A DNA stretch of 64,000 nt, from NCBI GenBank assembly GCA_035285725.1, contig JAYKJL010000101.1, positions 17,739 through 81,738 of the forward strand. Direction: 5' to 3'. A program made the translations under genes and the position numbers. Below, piece after piece: positions 1 to 7,849 of the stretch. This DNA is from Rivularia sp035285725. Its GTDB lineage: Bacteria; Cyanobacteriota; Cyanobacteriia; Cyanobacteriales; Nostocaceae. The notes beneath the pieces were generated by a model. The model ran no database searches, was not told the DNA's origin, and was given only the letters and a program-made list of their open reading frames with translations. Position 1 is the stretch's first letter; each line of letters opens with the position of its first letter.

Positions 1-196
1 GATCGCGAGTTTTTTGAATTTGCTCTTGGATGTTCAAAGATTCGGAGCTTTGAGCGTTAGTGCTACCGTTGATTGCAGTACCATTTTGGACAGTATTTTG
101 ATTGCTATTCTGAGATTGAGAATTAGCAAAAGCTGCACCAGGTGCAATCATTAAACCAGCAGCCAATAAACCGAAAGCAGCATATTTGTTAAACAT
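1..196 (-). CDS. Secreted Gln/Asn/Ser-rich small protein, copy 3 (partial)
   Basis: This is the N-terminal part of a third tandem copy of the two complete genes that follow at 312-695 and 818-1201; its 3' end lies beyond the window. The start codon is at 196 and the product opens with a signal peptide (MFNKYAAFGLL...APGAAFA) followed by the same N/Q/S-rich segment. It departs from its sisters at the very edge, where they read IQNRRD and this copy reads IQKTRD. The function is unknown. The signal peptide and lack of hydrophobic segments in the mature part suggest a periplasmic or extracellular protein. Confidence 0.75.
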   Translation of the reverse strand, partial: MFNKYAAFGLLAAGLMIAPGAAFANSQSQNSNQNTVQNGTAINGSTNAQSSESLNIQEQIQKTRD

Positions 197-248
197 TGTC
201 TGAACCTCTTTTCGTTAGTTTTGTTGTGTGTTGTGTTGTTGAATTGAG

Positions 249-277
249 ATGGCTTTGATGTATATATGCAAAGCCAT
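249..277 (-). promoter_or_regulatory. Hairpin in leader between tandem copies (copy A)
   Basis: ATGGCTTTG (249-257) and CAAAGCCAT (269-277) form a perfect 9-bp inverted repeat around an AT-rich 11-nt loop. It lies between the end of one tandem gene and the start of the next, about 50 bp upstream of the start at 196. There is no T-run next to it on the minus strand, so it could be an mRNA processing or stabilising hairpin, or a weak terminator. It is seen in the sequence; the role is inferred. Confidence 0.5.
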
Positions 278-311
278 ATTTACCTGTTAACTGATAACTG
301 TTAACTAATTT

Positions 312-695
312 TTATCTACAAGCGTGGGTGTTATTGGCAACTTGCTTCTGGTCATTAACACTGCTGCTAGATTGAGCGTTATCAGAATAATCTACAGCCG
401 CACCGCTTTGATTTGTACCCTGTGAAGAGTTTTGTGATTGTCCGCTATAGCTAGGAGCGCAGTAAGCAGGACGACCATAAGGACGACCTCTACCAATACT
501 GTCGCGGCGGTTTTGAATTTGCTCTTGGATGTTCAAAGATTCAGAGCTTTGACCGTTTACACTACCGTTGATTGCAGTACCATTTTGGACAGTATTTTGA
601 TTGCTATTCTGAGATTGAGAATTAGCGAAAGCTGCACCAGGTGCAATCATTAAACCAGCAGCCAATAAACCGAAAGCAGCATATTTGTTAAACAT
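312..695 (-). CDS. Secreted Gln/Asn/Ser-rich small protein, copy 2
   Basis: A 127-aa protein with a clear signal peptide (residues about 1-24, ending AAFA). The mature part is low in hydrophobics and built from two related halves: residues about 26-63 and about 82-122 both follow the pattern SQSQNS-Q...Q-G-A...N-QSS-S-N-Q-Q. Between the halves is a basic Gly/Arg/Pro linker with one Cys (PAYCAP), and the protein ends in HACR, so a disulfide between the two Cys residues is possible. The spacing of Gln and Asn loosely recalls curli-type amyloid repeats, but I cannot assign a family. It differs from copy 1 mainly in the second half (AVDYSDNAQ versus AVNGSVNAQ). Confidence 0.85.
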   Translation of the reverse strand: MFNKYAAFGLLAAGLMIAPGAAFANSQSQNSNQNTVQNGTAINGSVNGQSSESLNIQEQIQNRRDSIGRGRPYGRPAYCAPSYSGQSQNSSQGTNQSGAAVDYSDNAQSSSSVNDQKQVANNTHACR

Positions 696-747
696 TGTCT
701 GAACCTCTTGTAATTAGTTTTGTTGTGTGTTGTGTTGTTGAATTGAA

Positions 748-776
748 ATGGCTTTGATGTATATATGCAAAGCCAT
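748..776 (-). promoter_or_regulatory. Hairpin in leader between tandem copies (copy B)
   Basis: This is the second copy of the ATGGCTTTG/CAAAGCCAT hairpin seen at 249-277, with the same loop, about 50 bp upstream of the start at 695. Its conservation follows from the duplication, so conservation alone does not prove function. Confidence 0.5.
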
Positions 777-817
777 ATTTACCTGTTAACTGATAACTGT
801 TAACTGATAACTGATTT

Positions 818-1201
818 TTATCTACAAGCGTGGGTGTTATTGGCAACTTGCTTCTGGTCATTAACGCTGCTGCTAGATTGAGCGTTCACTGAACCGTTTA
901 CAGCCCCACCGCTTTGAGATGTCCCTTGTGAAGAATTCTGTGACTGTCCGCTATAGCTAGGAGCGCAGTAAGCAGGACGACCGTAAGGACGACCTCTACC
1001 AATACTGTCGCGACGGTTTTGGATTTGCTCTTGGATGTTCAAAGATTCAGAGCTTTGAGCATTGGTGCTACCGTTGATTGCAGTACCATTTTGGACAGTA
1101 TGTTGATTGCTATTCTGAGATTGAGAATTAGCGAAAGCTGCACCGGGTGCAACCATTAAACCAGCAGCCAATAAACCGAAAGCTAAAGACTTCTTCAACA
1201 T
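818..1201 (-). CDS. Secreted Gln/Asn/Ser-rich small protein, copy 1
   Basis: A 127-aa paralogue of the gene at 312-695, and the first of the three in transcription order. The signal peptide differs slightly (MLKKSLAFGLLAAGLMVAPG). The mature protein has the same two-fold internal Q/N/S repeat, the Gly/Arg linker PYGRPAYCAP and the HACR end. The upstream region (1202-1619) differs from that of the other copies, so this gene probably carries the main promoter of the array. The function is unknown and export is inferred from the signal peptide. Confidence 0.85.
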   Translation of the reverse strand: MLKKSLAFGLLAAGLMVAPGAAFANSQSQNSNQHTVQNGTAINGSTNAQSSESLNIQEQIQNRRDSIGRGRPYGRPAYCAPSYSGQSQNSSQGTSQSGGAVNGSVNAQSSSSVNDQKQVANNTHACR

Positions 1202-1619
1202 TTTATAAACCTCGTGTAATAGTGTTGTGTGTTTTGTTGTATCTTGTGTGTTGTTACCCAGAAGAGCAACTTTCTTTAAAATTTCAACAGGTATTTATTA
1301 ACAACCTTTGATGAATTTTTAAAGTTTTTATTTTTCTCTTGTGGGATATACGGGGCTACAGAATTTAGTTTGCTTATTCCGGATTTCCCCGATTTTTTTT
1401 GGGAAAATAAATGTTCGTGCTTTTAATCAGCTACCATTTCTGGTGAATTACCATTGCTGATAATTCATGCTTCGATCATCCACCGCGAACAACTAACATA
1501 TAAAGTTGAACCTCTATACTTAATTACTTTAACCAAAGAACTTGGGTGTGTCAAGTCTTTGGTTAAAAAAGTTGGGCGTAATATTTTTTTGATGTTAGGA
1601 TGTACCGCAATAGACGTGC
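1202..1619. other. Divergent intergenic region
   Basis: 418 bp between the secreted-protein array and the XRE gene. Apart from the inverted repeat at 1528-1567 it holds AT-rich sequence and no convincing gene. It should contain the promoters of both divergent units. Confidence 0.6.
1528..1567. promoter_or_regulatory. Long inverted repeat upstream of XRE gene
   Basis: TTTAACCAAAGAACTTG (1528-1544) and CAAGTCTTTGGTTAAA (1552-1567) pair over about 16 bp with a single-base bulge and a 7-nt loop. It sits about 50-70 bp ahead of the DNA-binding protein at 1620. It may be an operator for that regulator, or a bidirectional terminator-like hairpin. Confidence 0.5.
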
Positions 1620-1964
1620 TTGAGTAGTTTAGTTGTGAAAAGGAAGCCAAAACCAAGGATAGCTTTTCTTCGTGAAAAGGCGGGTTTAACCCAGCTTGAA
1701 CTGTCTCGTCTCGTAGGTGTGACAGAAAGCACCATCCAGAACTGGGAAAGTGGAAGAACAGGAATAGACCACATTCAGAGAATAGTAAAATTTTGTAAAG
1801 CTCTCAATTGTCAAGTAGAAGATTTGCTCGAATTGGAAAACGACTTCCGAGAAGAAGCATCAACAAAACCAGCTTCTTTGCAAGAAATACATAATTTATT
1901 AGGTACCGAGGAGGAAGAAGTAGGGGAAGCGGAGGAAGCAGAGGAAGCCGGAAAGACAAAGTAA
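1620..1964 (+). CDS. XRE-family HTH transcriptional regulator
   Basis: A small helix-turn-helix protein of 110-115 aa. Residues about 14-70 are a Cro/C1-type HTH: FLREKAGLTQLELSRLVGV is followed by the recognition helix TESTIQNWESG, then a run of conserved hydrophobics (IVKFCKALNCQVEDLLEL). The C-terminus is a highly acidic Glu/Ala low-complexity tail. The start is uncertain: TTG at 1620 is the first in-frame start after a stop at 1611, and GTG at 1635 is equally likely; no clear ribosome site decides. It probably binds DNA as a dimer, with the strong inverted repeat just upstream as a candidate site (inference). Confidence 0.85.
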   Translation: MSSLVVKRKPKPRIAFLREKAGLTQLELSRLVGVTESTIQNWESGRTGIDHIQRIVKFCKALNCQVEDLLELENDFREEASTKPASLQEIHNLLGTEEEEVGEAEEAEEAGKTK

Positions 1965-1975
1965 ACCTTTGACCT

Positions 1976-2665
1976 CTAACCTGTGACCTTTAACCTTATT
2001 TTCTCCTGCCATAAAGTATCTATAGTGACAAAAGAATATCCTTCTTTTAATAATTGAGGGATAATTATTTGTGCTATTTCTGCGACATTTTCTCCACCAT
2101 AAACGCCATCGTGTAATACAATCAAAGAGCCATTTTCTAAGTTATTCATAACTCTGTTGACAACTTTAGTTATTCCTGGACGTACCCAATCTTCTGGTAC
2201 AACACTCCACATCACAGGGCGGTAATTCCACTCTTGAAAAAGTTGTAAAGTTTGAGGCAGAAATAGACCATTAGGGGGTCGGATATCACGTACTTTTTCC
2301 GGTGGTAAATTACAAGCATTGTGAATGGCTGTTTGGGTTTTTTCTAAACTTTGCTTGAGTTCGCTTGGGGAGAGAAAAGGGAAATTATGATGATAATAGC
2401 CATGTAACCCGATCCAATGTCCGCGAGAGTATACTTGTTGGGCTATATGTGGCGCACGTTCAACGCAAATACCCAACCAAAAGAAACTCGCTTGAATTTG
2501 ATAATAATCTAAAACTTGTAGTAGTTGCTGCGTATATTGCGGATGAGGACCATCATCAAAAGTGAGAGCAATGATTTTAGAATTTGGATTACCCCTCCAG
2601 AGACATTTGGGAAAACTTGATTTAAGGATTGGGTACAAAAGCGGGAACAAAGGATAAAGCTGCAT
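1976..2665 (-). CDS. NodB-type polysaccharide deacetylase
   Basis: 229 aa, carbohydrate esterase family 4 fold. The metal-dependent deacetylase motifs are visible: IALTFDDGPHPQYT (catalytic Asp and metal Asp), the H-x3-H metal pair in GLHGYYHHNF, the RPPNGLF motif 3 and the C-terminal LIVLHDG. It would remove acetyl groups from N-acetylated sugars of peptidoglycan or an exported polysaccharide. A short hydrophobic N-terminus (YPLFPLLYPIL) is compatible with membrane attachment but is not a clear signal peptide. It is convergent with the XRE gene, 11 bp away. A second, unrelated-length family member lies at 41198-42250. Confidence 0.9.
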   Translation of the reverse strand: MQLYPLFPLLYPILKSSFPKCLWRGNPNSKIIALTFDDGPHPQYTQQLLQVLDYYQIQASFFWLGICVERAPHIAQQVYSRGHWIGLHGYYHHNFPFLSPSELKQSLEKTQTAIHNACNLPPEKVRDIRPPNGLFLPQTLQLFQEWNYRPVMWSVVPEDWVRPGITKVVNRVMNNLENGSLIVLHDGVYGGENVAEIAQIIIPQLLKEGYSFVTIDTLWQEKIRLKVTG

Positions 2666-2668
2666 TTT

Positions 2669-2745
2669 AGGTTAAAGGTTAAAGGTTATAGGTTAAAGGT
2701 TGTAGGTTAAAGGTTAAAGGTTAAAGGTTATAGGTTATGGGTCAA
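2669..2745. repeat. Heptamer STRR tract (GGTTAAA type)
   Basis: About ten imperfect tandem copies of a 7-bp unit (GGTTAAA with GGTTATA and GGTTGTA variants). These are short tandemly repeated repetitive sequences typical of filamentous cyanobacteria. The tract sits in the divergent gap upstream of the deacetylase and the RnfD-like gene. Confidence 0.85.
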
Positions 2746-2865
2746 AACCAGTAACTTTACACTTTTGATATGCTTTCGTAACAAATTCTGTAACCATCTA
2801 ATCAATTTTCTTGTTTCTCGTTTAGATTGGGATAAATTTAGGAGTAATCCCGGAATAAACGGGTG

Positions 2866-3699
2866 ATGTTGTTTAAAGATATACGAGACTATCAAATACT
2901 CTATCTTGCTCTATTCCTTATTTTAGGTATAGGTACGAGAGATTGGACATTAAAACCGTCGATGATTGTAGTAACAATTACTACTAGTTTGGCGACTCAA
3001 TTGCTTTTGACATTAATCGTTAATCGTTTGTCATTTGCGGACGATAAAGAACATAAAACAAATATTCGCAGTCCTTTAATTACATCTTTGGGAATTAGTT
3101 TGCTTTTACGAGCTGATTATTCCACAACGATGGTTTTTGCTGCTGCAATGGCGATCGCCAGTAAATTTGTGTTCAAGTTTGGAGATAAGCATTTTTTTAA
3201 TCCTGCCAATTTCGGGATTATTTCTGCACTAGTACTAACCCCTGACGCTTGGGTTTCTCCGGGACAGTGGGGTGAAGACTGGTGGTATGGAATGCTATTT
3301 GTTGGTACTGGTGGCATGATTTTGCATCGTGTCGGACGTTGGGATACTACGGCAGCTTTTTTGGGGTTTTACGCGCTGCTAGAGGCTGTACGCAATTTAT
3401 GGCTGAATTGGACTTGGGATGTTTACTGGCATCGCTTAATGAGTGGTTCTTTACTATTGTTTGCCTTATTTATGGTAACAGACCCTCGTTCCATCCCAAA
3501 TTCCCGCATTGGAAGAGTAATATGGGCAGCCTGCATTGCCCTTGTTACCTTTGTTTTGCGAAATAACTTTTATGTTTCCACAGCAGTATTTTGGGCATTA
3601 TTTGCCTTAGCACCGCTGACTGTAATTTTTGATCGGGTTTGGAAGGCATCACGTTTTAAATGGGGTGAATCAGTGAATCAGTTAACAGTTAACAGTTAA
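2866..3699 (+). CDS. RnfD/NqrB-like membrane electron-transport protein
   Basis: 277 aa with about eight to nine predicted transmembrane helices. It resembles the NqrB/RnfD family: a conserved FGDKHFFNPANFG loop and the C-terminal FMVTDPRSIPNS signature. The other Rnf/Nqr subunits are not nearby. The cyanobacterial stand-alone version has no established reaction; a flavin-linked role in the membrane is inferred from the family, and the usual FMN-binding Ser-Gly-Ala-Thr motif is not obvious. ATG at 2866 is preferred over the overlapping GTG at 2863. The last residues (NQLTVNS) are encoded by a heptamer repeat that runs into the stop codon. The DUF2330 gene starts 71 bp downstream and may be cotranscribed. 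Confidence 0.8.
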   Translation: MLFKDIRDYQILYLALFLILGIGTRDWTLKPSMIVVTITTSLATQLLLTLIVNRLSFADDKEHKTNIRSPLITSLGISLLLRADYSTTMVFAAAMAIASKFVFKFGDKHFFNPANFGIISALVLTPDAWVSPGQWGEDWWYGMLFVGTGGMILHRVGRWDTTAAFLGFYALLEAVRNLWLNWTWDVYWHRLMSGSLLLFALFMVTDPRSIPNSRIGRVIWAACIALVTFVLRNNFYVSTAVFWALFALAPLTVIFDRVWKASRFKWGESVNQLTVNS

Positions 3700-3757
3700 C
3701 AGTGAACAGTTCAAAGTCATCCCCTTGTCTCCCCATCCCCCCATCCCCCCATCCCTT
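3679..3757. repeat. Tandem repeats at gene junction
   Basis: Copies of GTTAACA (3679-3710), which supply the end of the RnfD-like coding region, are followed by CCCCATC-type repeats (3721-3757) ahead of the DUF2330 gene. In-frame codons upstream of 3771 come from these repeats and are unlikely to be translated. Confidence 0.75.
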
Positions 3758-3770
3758 ATTGAGGTATTTT

Positions 3771-5138
3771 ATGAAATTCCAGCGTTTGTTAATTTCAGTA
3801 TTTTTAGCGTTTGTAATCGCTATTTGTTGTACTCCTTCTGCTTTGGCTTTTTGCGGATTTTATGTTGCCAAGGCAGATTCAAAGTTGTATAACAAGGCTT
3901 CTCAGGTAGTTATTGCTCGTAAAGATAATCGCACAGTGTTGACTATGGCAAATGATTATCAGGGTGATGTAAAGGATTTTGCAATGGTGGTACCCGTTCC
4001 TACAGTCTTAAAAGAAGAACAAGTAACGGTTGCCAAACCCAAGATAATTGAACGTTTGGATGCTTTTAGCGCACCACGATTAGTTGAATATTTTGATGAA
4101 GATCCTTGCGCTCCTGCTTACAGTGACAGAGTATTAGAAAATGCACCTACGTCTGCTCCAGCACCAACCGCTCAAGCAAGTAAAAGAAGCGATCGCAATT
4201 TGGGTGTGACGGTGGAAGCGCAGTTTAATGTCGGTGAATACGATATTGTGATTTTGAGTGCGAAGGAATCTAGGGGTTTAGAAAGATGGCTGCACGGCAA
4301 CGGTTATAAAATTCCTAGAGGTGCAAAACAGTTGTTGAATCCTTATATTCGCCAGAATATGAAATTCTTTGTTGCCAAAGTAAATTTAGAAAAGTTTGAC
4401 GAAAACGGTTATCAGAATCTTCGTCCTTTACAAATTGCCTACGAATCTTCTAAATTTATGTTGCCGATTCGTTTGGGAATGGTTAATTCAACATCGGAAC
4501 AAGATTTAATTGCTTATATTCTTTCATCCAAAGGACAAACAGAACTTACTAACTACCGCACGGTGAAAGTTCCTTCAGAGGTTAATATTCCCGTGTATGT
4601 CAAAGAAGAATTTGGTAACTTTTATAAATCAATGTTCCAAACTTCCTATACAAAGGAAGACAAAAAAGTTGCATTTTTAGAATATGCTTGGGATATGGGT
4701 AATTGTGACCCTTGTTCTGCTGATCCGTTAAATCGAGAAGAGCTTATTGATGCGGGTGTATTTTGGTTAGATGATAATTCAAGTGGAATTGTACCTCCCG
4801 GATTTCGCGGTGGTTTTCCGAGTAGTAACGTCTTTGTAACTCGTTTGCACGTTCGTTATACTCGCGATAAATTCCCCGAAGATTTGATGTTTCAGGAAAC
4901 TTCTAATCGTGATAGCTTCCAAGGACGTTATGTTTTGCAGCATCCTTTTACTGGTGAAACTAACTGTTCCGCAGGTAGACAATATCAAAAGTCTTTACGA
5001 AATCGGTTTGAAAAAGAAGCGCAAACTCTTGCTAAATTAACTAATTGGAATATTCAAGATATTCGCAAAAAGATGAAAATTGAAGGACAAGTAAGTATTT
5101 CATTCTGGCAAACTTTTCTTTCTTGGTTGGGAATGTAA
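3771..5138 (+). CDS. DUF2330-family exported protein
   Basis: 455 aa from the ATG at 3771, which has GAGG 7 bp upstream and is directly followed by a good signal peptide (MKFQRLLISVFLAFVIAI...SALA). The mature protein begins CGFYVAKADSKLYNKAS and continues with VVPVPTVLKEE, typical of DUF2330 proteins found in cyanobacteria and other bacteria. Several Cys pairs (DPCAP, GNCDPC, TNC) suggest disulfides outside the cytoplasm. No catalytic motif is recognised and the function is unknown. An upstream in-frame extension to 3702 is encoded by simple repeats and rejected. The pairing with an RnfD-like membrane protein may reflect a shared envelope role (inference). Confidence 0.85.
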   Translation: MKFQRLLISVFLAFVIAICCTPSALAFCGFYVAKADSKLYNKASQVVIARKDNRTVLTMANDYQGDVKDFAMVVPVPTVLKEEQVTVAKPKIIERLDAFSAPRLVEYFDEDPCAPAYSDRVLENAPTSAPAPTAQASKRSDRNLGVTVEAQFNVGEYDIVILSAKESRGLERWLHGNGYKIPRGAKQLLNPYIRQNMKFFVAKVNLEKFDENGYQNLRPLQIAYESSKFMLPIRLGMVNSTSEQDLIAYILSSKGQTELTNYRTVKVPSEVNIPVYVKEEFGNFYKSMFQTSYTKEDKKVAFLEYAWDMGNCDPCSADPLNREELIDAGVFWLDDNSSGIVPPGFRGGFPSSNVFVTRLHVRYTRDKFPEDLMFQETSNRDSFQGRYVLQHPFTGETNCSAGRQYQKSLRNRFEKEAQTLAKLTNWNIQDIRKKMKIEGQVSISFWQTFLSWLGM

Positions 5139-5191
5139 AATCAGTTATCAGTTATCAGTTATCAATGGTAATTGCTAATTGGTAATTGATT

Positions 5192-5207
5192 AATATAGCG
5201 CTATATT
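5192..5207. other. 16-bp perfect palindrome
   Basis: AATATAGCGCTATATT is a perfect self-complementary 16-mer between the DUF2330 gene and the next gene. A shorter form (ATAGCGCTAT) recurs near 17807 downstream of fdxB. It could be a dimeric protein site or a repeat remnant. Confidence 0.35.
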
Positions 5208-5225
5208 CAAGAAACTCCGGTGATC

Positions 5226-5275
5226 TTAACTCCTAACTCCTAACTCCTAATTCCTAACTCCTAACTCCTAACTTT
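5226..5275. repeat. Heptamer STRR tract (CTAACTC)
   Basis: Seven near-perfect tandem copies of CTAACTC/CTAATTC immediately upstream of the gene at 5288, so they are part of its 5' leader. Confidence 0.85.
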
Positions 5276-5287
5276 TAATCGCCGATT

Positions 5288-5581
5288 ATGAAAGCCAGAA
5301 TCGAAAACGACGTAATATATATCAATCACGAAGATATTCCAGAGTATAAAAAAGGCGGTTCTGTGGTGAGAAATAGTTATTTTTGGGCTTTGCGATCGAT
5401 TGCTGGTAAAGCTGGACGTTACAGTGATTGGGAGTATGAAAGTGAGGTTTGGTTTGCTTTATCGAGGATGTTGATGTCTTTTACGGAATCGGGATATTTA
5501 GGTATTAGGGAGACCATGTTAGAATTTCCTCAATCTACAGATATTCCCCAAATATTTCGAGATGTCGCAACTTGGGAATAG
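5288..5581 (+). CDS. Conserved-looking hypothetical protein, 97 aa
   Basis: A small soluble, acidic protein (MKARIENDVIYINHEDIPEY start). No signal peptide, membrane segment or recognised domain. Codon use and composition fit a real gene. It is convergent with typA, and the space between holds two palindromic repeats that could terminate both. The function is unknown. Confidence 0.65.
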   Translation: MKARIENDVIYINHEDIPEYKKGGSVVRNSYFWALRSIAGKAGRYSDWEYESEVWFALSRMLMSFTESGYLGIRETMLEFPQSTDIPQIFRDVATWE

Positions 5582-5604
5582 GAAATAATTATACCTGAAT
5601 TTTT

Positions 5605-5764
5605 CGTGGGATAAGAAGTCGGGTTTTTACAATAAATATCGTTAATAGCAGAAAATCATCATCAAAAACCCGACTTCTGAGACGTGGGATAAGAAGTCGG
5701 GTTTTTAAAATAAATATCGTTAGTACCAGAAAATCATCATCAAAAAAAACCCGACTTCTGAGAC
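5605..5764. repeat. Two tandem palindromic repeats (AGAAGTCGGG family)
   Basis: Two about 78-82 bp units stand head to tail (5605-5682 and 5683-5764). Each has the 15-bp arms AGAAGTCGGGTTTTT and AAAAACCCGACTTCT (5614-5628 with 5664-5678; 5692-5706 with 5745-5759) around a similar AT-rich loop. A third relative lies at 60476-60539. With U-runs on both strands and convergent flanking genes, they can act as bidirectional terminators. They look like a small non-autonomous repeat family. Confidence 0.85.
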
Positions 5765-5803
5765 TTTCAACTTTGACCTTTAACCTTTAACCTTTAACCT
5801 AAA

Positions 5804-7594
5804 TTACCGCTTCGCAAATTTCTTCGACATCTTGCGTAAACGAATTGATTCGGGTGTAACTTCTACCAATTCGTCAGGTCCAATGTATTCCAAAGCTCTT
5901 TCCAAACTCATATCTGTGGGTGCTTGTAATTGAACTAATTCATCACCACTCGCAGCACGATGGTTTGTCAACTGCTTGGTTTTACAAACGTTTAATTCCA
6001 AGTCTTGAGGACGATTATTTTCTCCAATAATCATACCTTTATAAACTTTGGTACCCGGAGTAATAAAGTAAGAACCTCTATCTTCCGCATTTTTCAAAGC
6101 GTAGAAAGTAGCAACACCTTCTTCAAAAGATATCAGTACACCGTTACGACGAGCAGAAATCTCACCAATAATCGGACGGTAATCGAGGAAACTGTGGTTC
6201 ATGATGCCGTCACCGCGAGTCAGACGCATGAATTCACCACGGAAACCGATTAAACCACGAGCCGGAATGATGAATTCTAATTGCGATCGCCCTGCACCAC
6301 CCACCTGCATATCCTGCATTTCACCTTTACGCTGTCCGAGTCGTTCGATACAGCCACCAACGGCTTCTTCGGGAACGTCTAAAACTAAAAGTTCGTAAGG
6401 TTCACAAGGTTGTCCGTTGACTTCACGGTAAATTACCTGTGGCTGGGATACCTGAAATTCATATCCTTCACGACGCATGGTTTCAATTAAGATACCTAGG
6501 TGAAGTTCCCCACGTCCGGAAACTCCAAATCTATCGGGAGAATCGGTTTCTTCCACCCGTAAAGCCACATTGGTTTGCAACTCCCGCATCAAACGGTCTC
6601 TAATCTGCCGAGAAGTAACGAAATCCCCTTCCTGACCGCAGAACGGTGAATCATTCACAGAGAAGGTCATTTGTAAAGTCGGTTCGTCCACTTTGATAAG
6701 TGGCAAGGCTTGGGGATCGTTGGGACAGGTGATGGTTTCTCCAATATTAGCATCGGCAAAACCAGCTACTGCCACAAGATTACCGGCGGATGATTGTTCT
6801 AATTCAACTCGCGCTAAACCTTCAAAACCCATCAACTTGCTAATTTTGGATTTGACAATTTTGCCATCTTCCTTGACCAAAGCTGCTTGCTGTCCGGCGT
6901 TGATGGTACCGTTGTGAATTCTTCCAATGACAATTCGTCCTAGATAATCGGAATAATCTAGAGTTGTAACCTGTAGTTGTAACGGTTTTTCAGGGTCGCC
7001 TACTGGGGGTGGAACGTGACGTAAAATTCCCTCAAACAAAGGCTTCATATCAGTGGATTCGTCTTCAAGTTTGTTTTTAGCGAAACCCGCTAAACCAGAA
7101 GCGAACAAATAAGGGAAATCGCATTGGTCGTCATCTGCTCCTAGTTCCAAGAACAGATCCAATACCTTATCAACTGCAACATGGGGGTCTGCTCGCGGAC
7201 GGTCAATTTTGTTAACTACAACAATTGGACGCAATCCTTTCTCCAAAGCTTTTTTCAACACAAAGCGTGTTTGCGGCATGGGACCTTCGTTTGCATCCAC
7301 AATCAGGACACAACCGTCCACCATACCTAGTACTCGTTCCACTTCTCCACCAAAGTCAGCGTGTCCGGGGGTATCAACAATATTAATTAAAGTTTCTTTG
7401 TAGCGAACGGCTGTATTTTTGGAAAGAATCGTGATACCTCGTTCTCTTTCCAAATCGTTGGAATCCATGACGCAATCCGGAACGTCTTCCCCTTCACGGA
7501 AAATGCCAGATTGTTTGAGCAGGGAATCAACGAGAGTTGTTTTGCCGTGGTCTACGTGAGCGATAATAGCAACGTTACGGATTGGGAGCGTCAT
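5804..7594 (-). CDS. typA: Translational GTPase TypA/BipA
   Basis: 596 aa, the usual length. A ribosome-associated GTPase of the EF-G/LepA class involved in stress and cold growth and late ribosome assembly. Motifs: P-loop AHVDHGKTTL at residues about 12-21, switch region ERERGITI, DTPGHADFGGEVER (G3) and NKIDRP (G4). These are followed by the beta-barrel domain and the TypA-specific C-terminal domain (RGLIGFRGEFMRLTRGDG). It starts with MTLPIRNVAIIAH, which fits family starts. It is single-standing, and heptamer repeats (5770-5800) lie just beyond its stop. Confidence 0.97.
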   Translation of the reverse strand: MTLPIRNVAIIAHVDHGKTTLVDSLLKQSGIFREGEDVPDCVMDSNDLERERGITILSKNTAVRYKETLINIVDTPGHADFGGEVERVLGMVDGCVLIVDANEGPMPQTRFVLKKALEKGLRPIVVVNKIDRPRADPHVAVDKVLDLFLELGADDDQCDFPYLFASGLAGFAKNKLEDESTDMKPLFEGILRHVPPPVGDPEKPLQLQVTTLDYSDYLGRIVIGRIHNGTINAGQQAALVKEDGKIVKSKISKLMGFEGLARVELEQSSAGNLVAVAGFADANIGETITCPNDPQALPLIKVDEPTLQMTFSVNDSPFCGQEGDFVTSRQIRDRLMRELQTNVALRVEETDSPDRFGVSGRGELHLGILIETMRREGYEFQVSQPQVIYREVNGQPCEPYELLVLDVPEEAVGGCIERLGQRKGEMQDMQVGGAGRSQLEFIIPARGLIGFRGEFMRLTRGDGIMNHSFLDYRPIIGEISARRNGVLISFEEGVATFYALKNAEDRGSYFITPGTKVYKGMIIGENNRPQDLELNVCKTKQLTNHRAASGDELVQLQAPTDMSLERALEYIGPDELVEVTPESIRLRKMSKKFAKR

Positions 7595-7814
7595 AAGTGC
7601 GTCCGATGAACTGCGGATTTTATATTTTAAACGTGTGAAGGCTGTATTAACAGAATTCGGATAAAAATGGTTATTCTGTAAACATCCCTTAATAATTGTA
7701 TCTTACTCTTCCCGTTTGCAGAAAGTTTTGATAATGAATAGTTAGTACGTGGTTAGTGGTTAGGAGTGACGATTAAAGATAATTTTTACTCAAATTTTTC
7801 TCATAAAAAAATGG

Positions 7815-7843
7815 TTGACTTTCCTCCTACTTACTAGTAGGAT
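7815..7843 (+). promoter_or_regulatory. Promoter with overlapping TetR-type operator
   Basis: TTGACT (7815-7820) and TAGGAT (7838-7843) with a 17-bp spacer form a sigma70-type promoter. The inverted repeat TCCTACT-(4 bp)-AGTAGGA (7825-7842) covers the spacer and -10, as expected for autorepression by the TetR protein that starts at 7850. Transcription would begin at about the ATG, giving a leaderless mRNA. A half-site-like ACTAGTAGGA recurs just before the next gene (about 8452-8461). Confidence 0.55.
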
Positions 7844-7849
7844 GTAGGA

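Larger units (their letters stand above)
1..1201. repeat. Tandem triplication, unit about 0.5 kb
   Basis: Three gene copies start at 196, 695 and 1201, giving unit lengths of 499 and 506 bp. Coding parts and the spacers between copies are nearly identical, including the stretch upstream of each start, so the whole gene-plus-leader unit was duplicated recently or is homogenised by gene conversion. The leader upstream of the oldest-looking copy (above 1201) differs from the other two. Confidence 0.85.

Noticed and set aside
1465..1656. 63-codon minus-strand frame near the XRE gene
   Set aside because: It crosses the long inverted repeat and the XRE start; the peptide is not protein-like.
3702..3770. 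Upstream extension of the DUF2330 protein
   Set aside because: The codons come from CCCCATC and GTTAACA repeats, and the signal peptide starts at 3771 with its own ribosome site.
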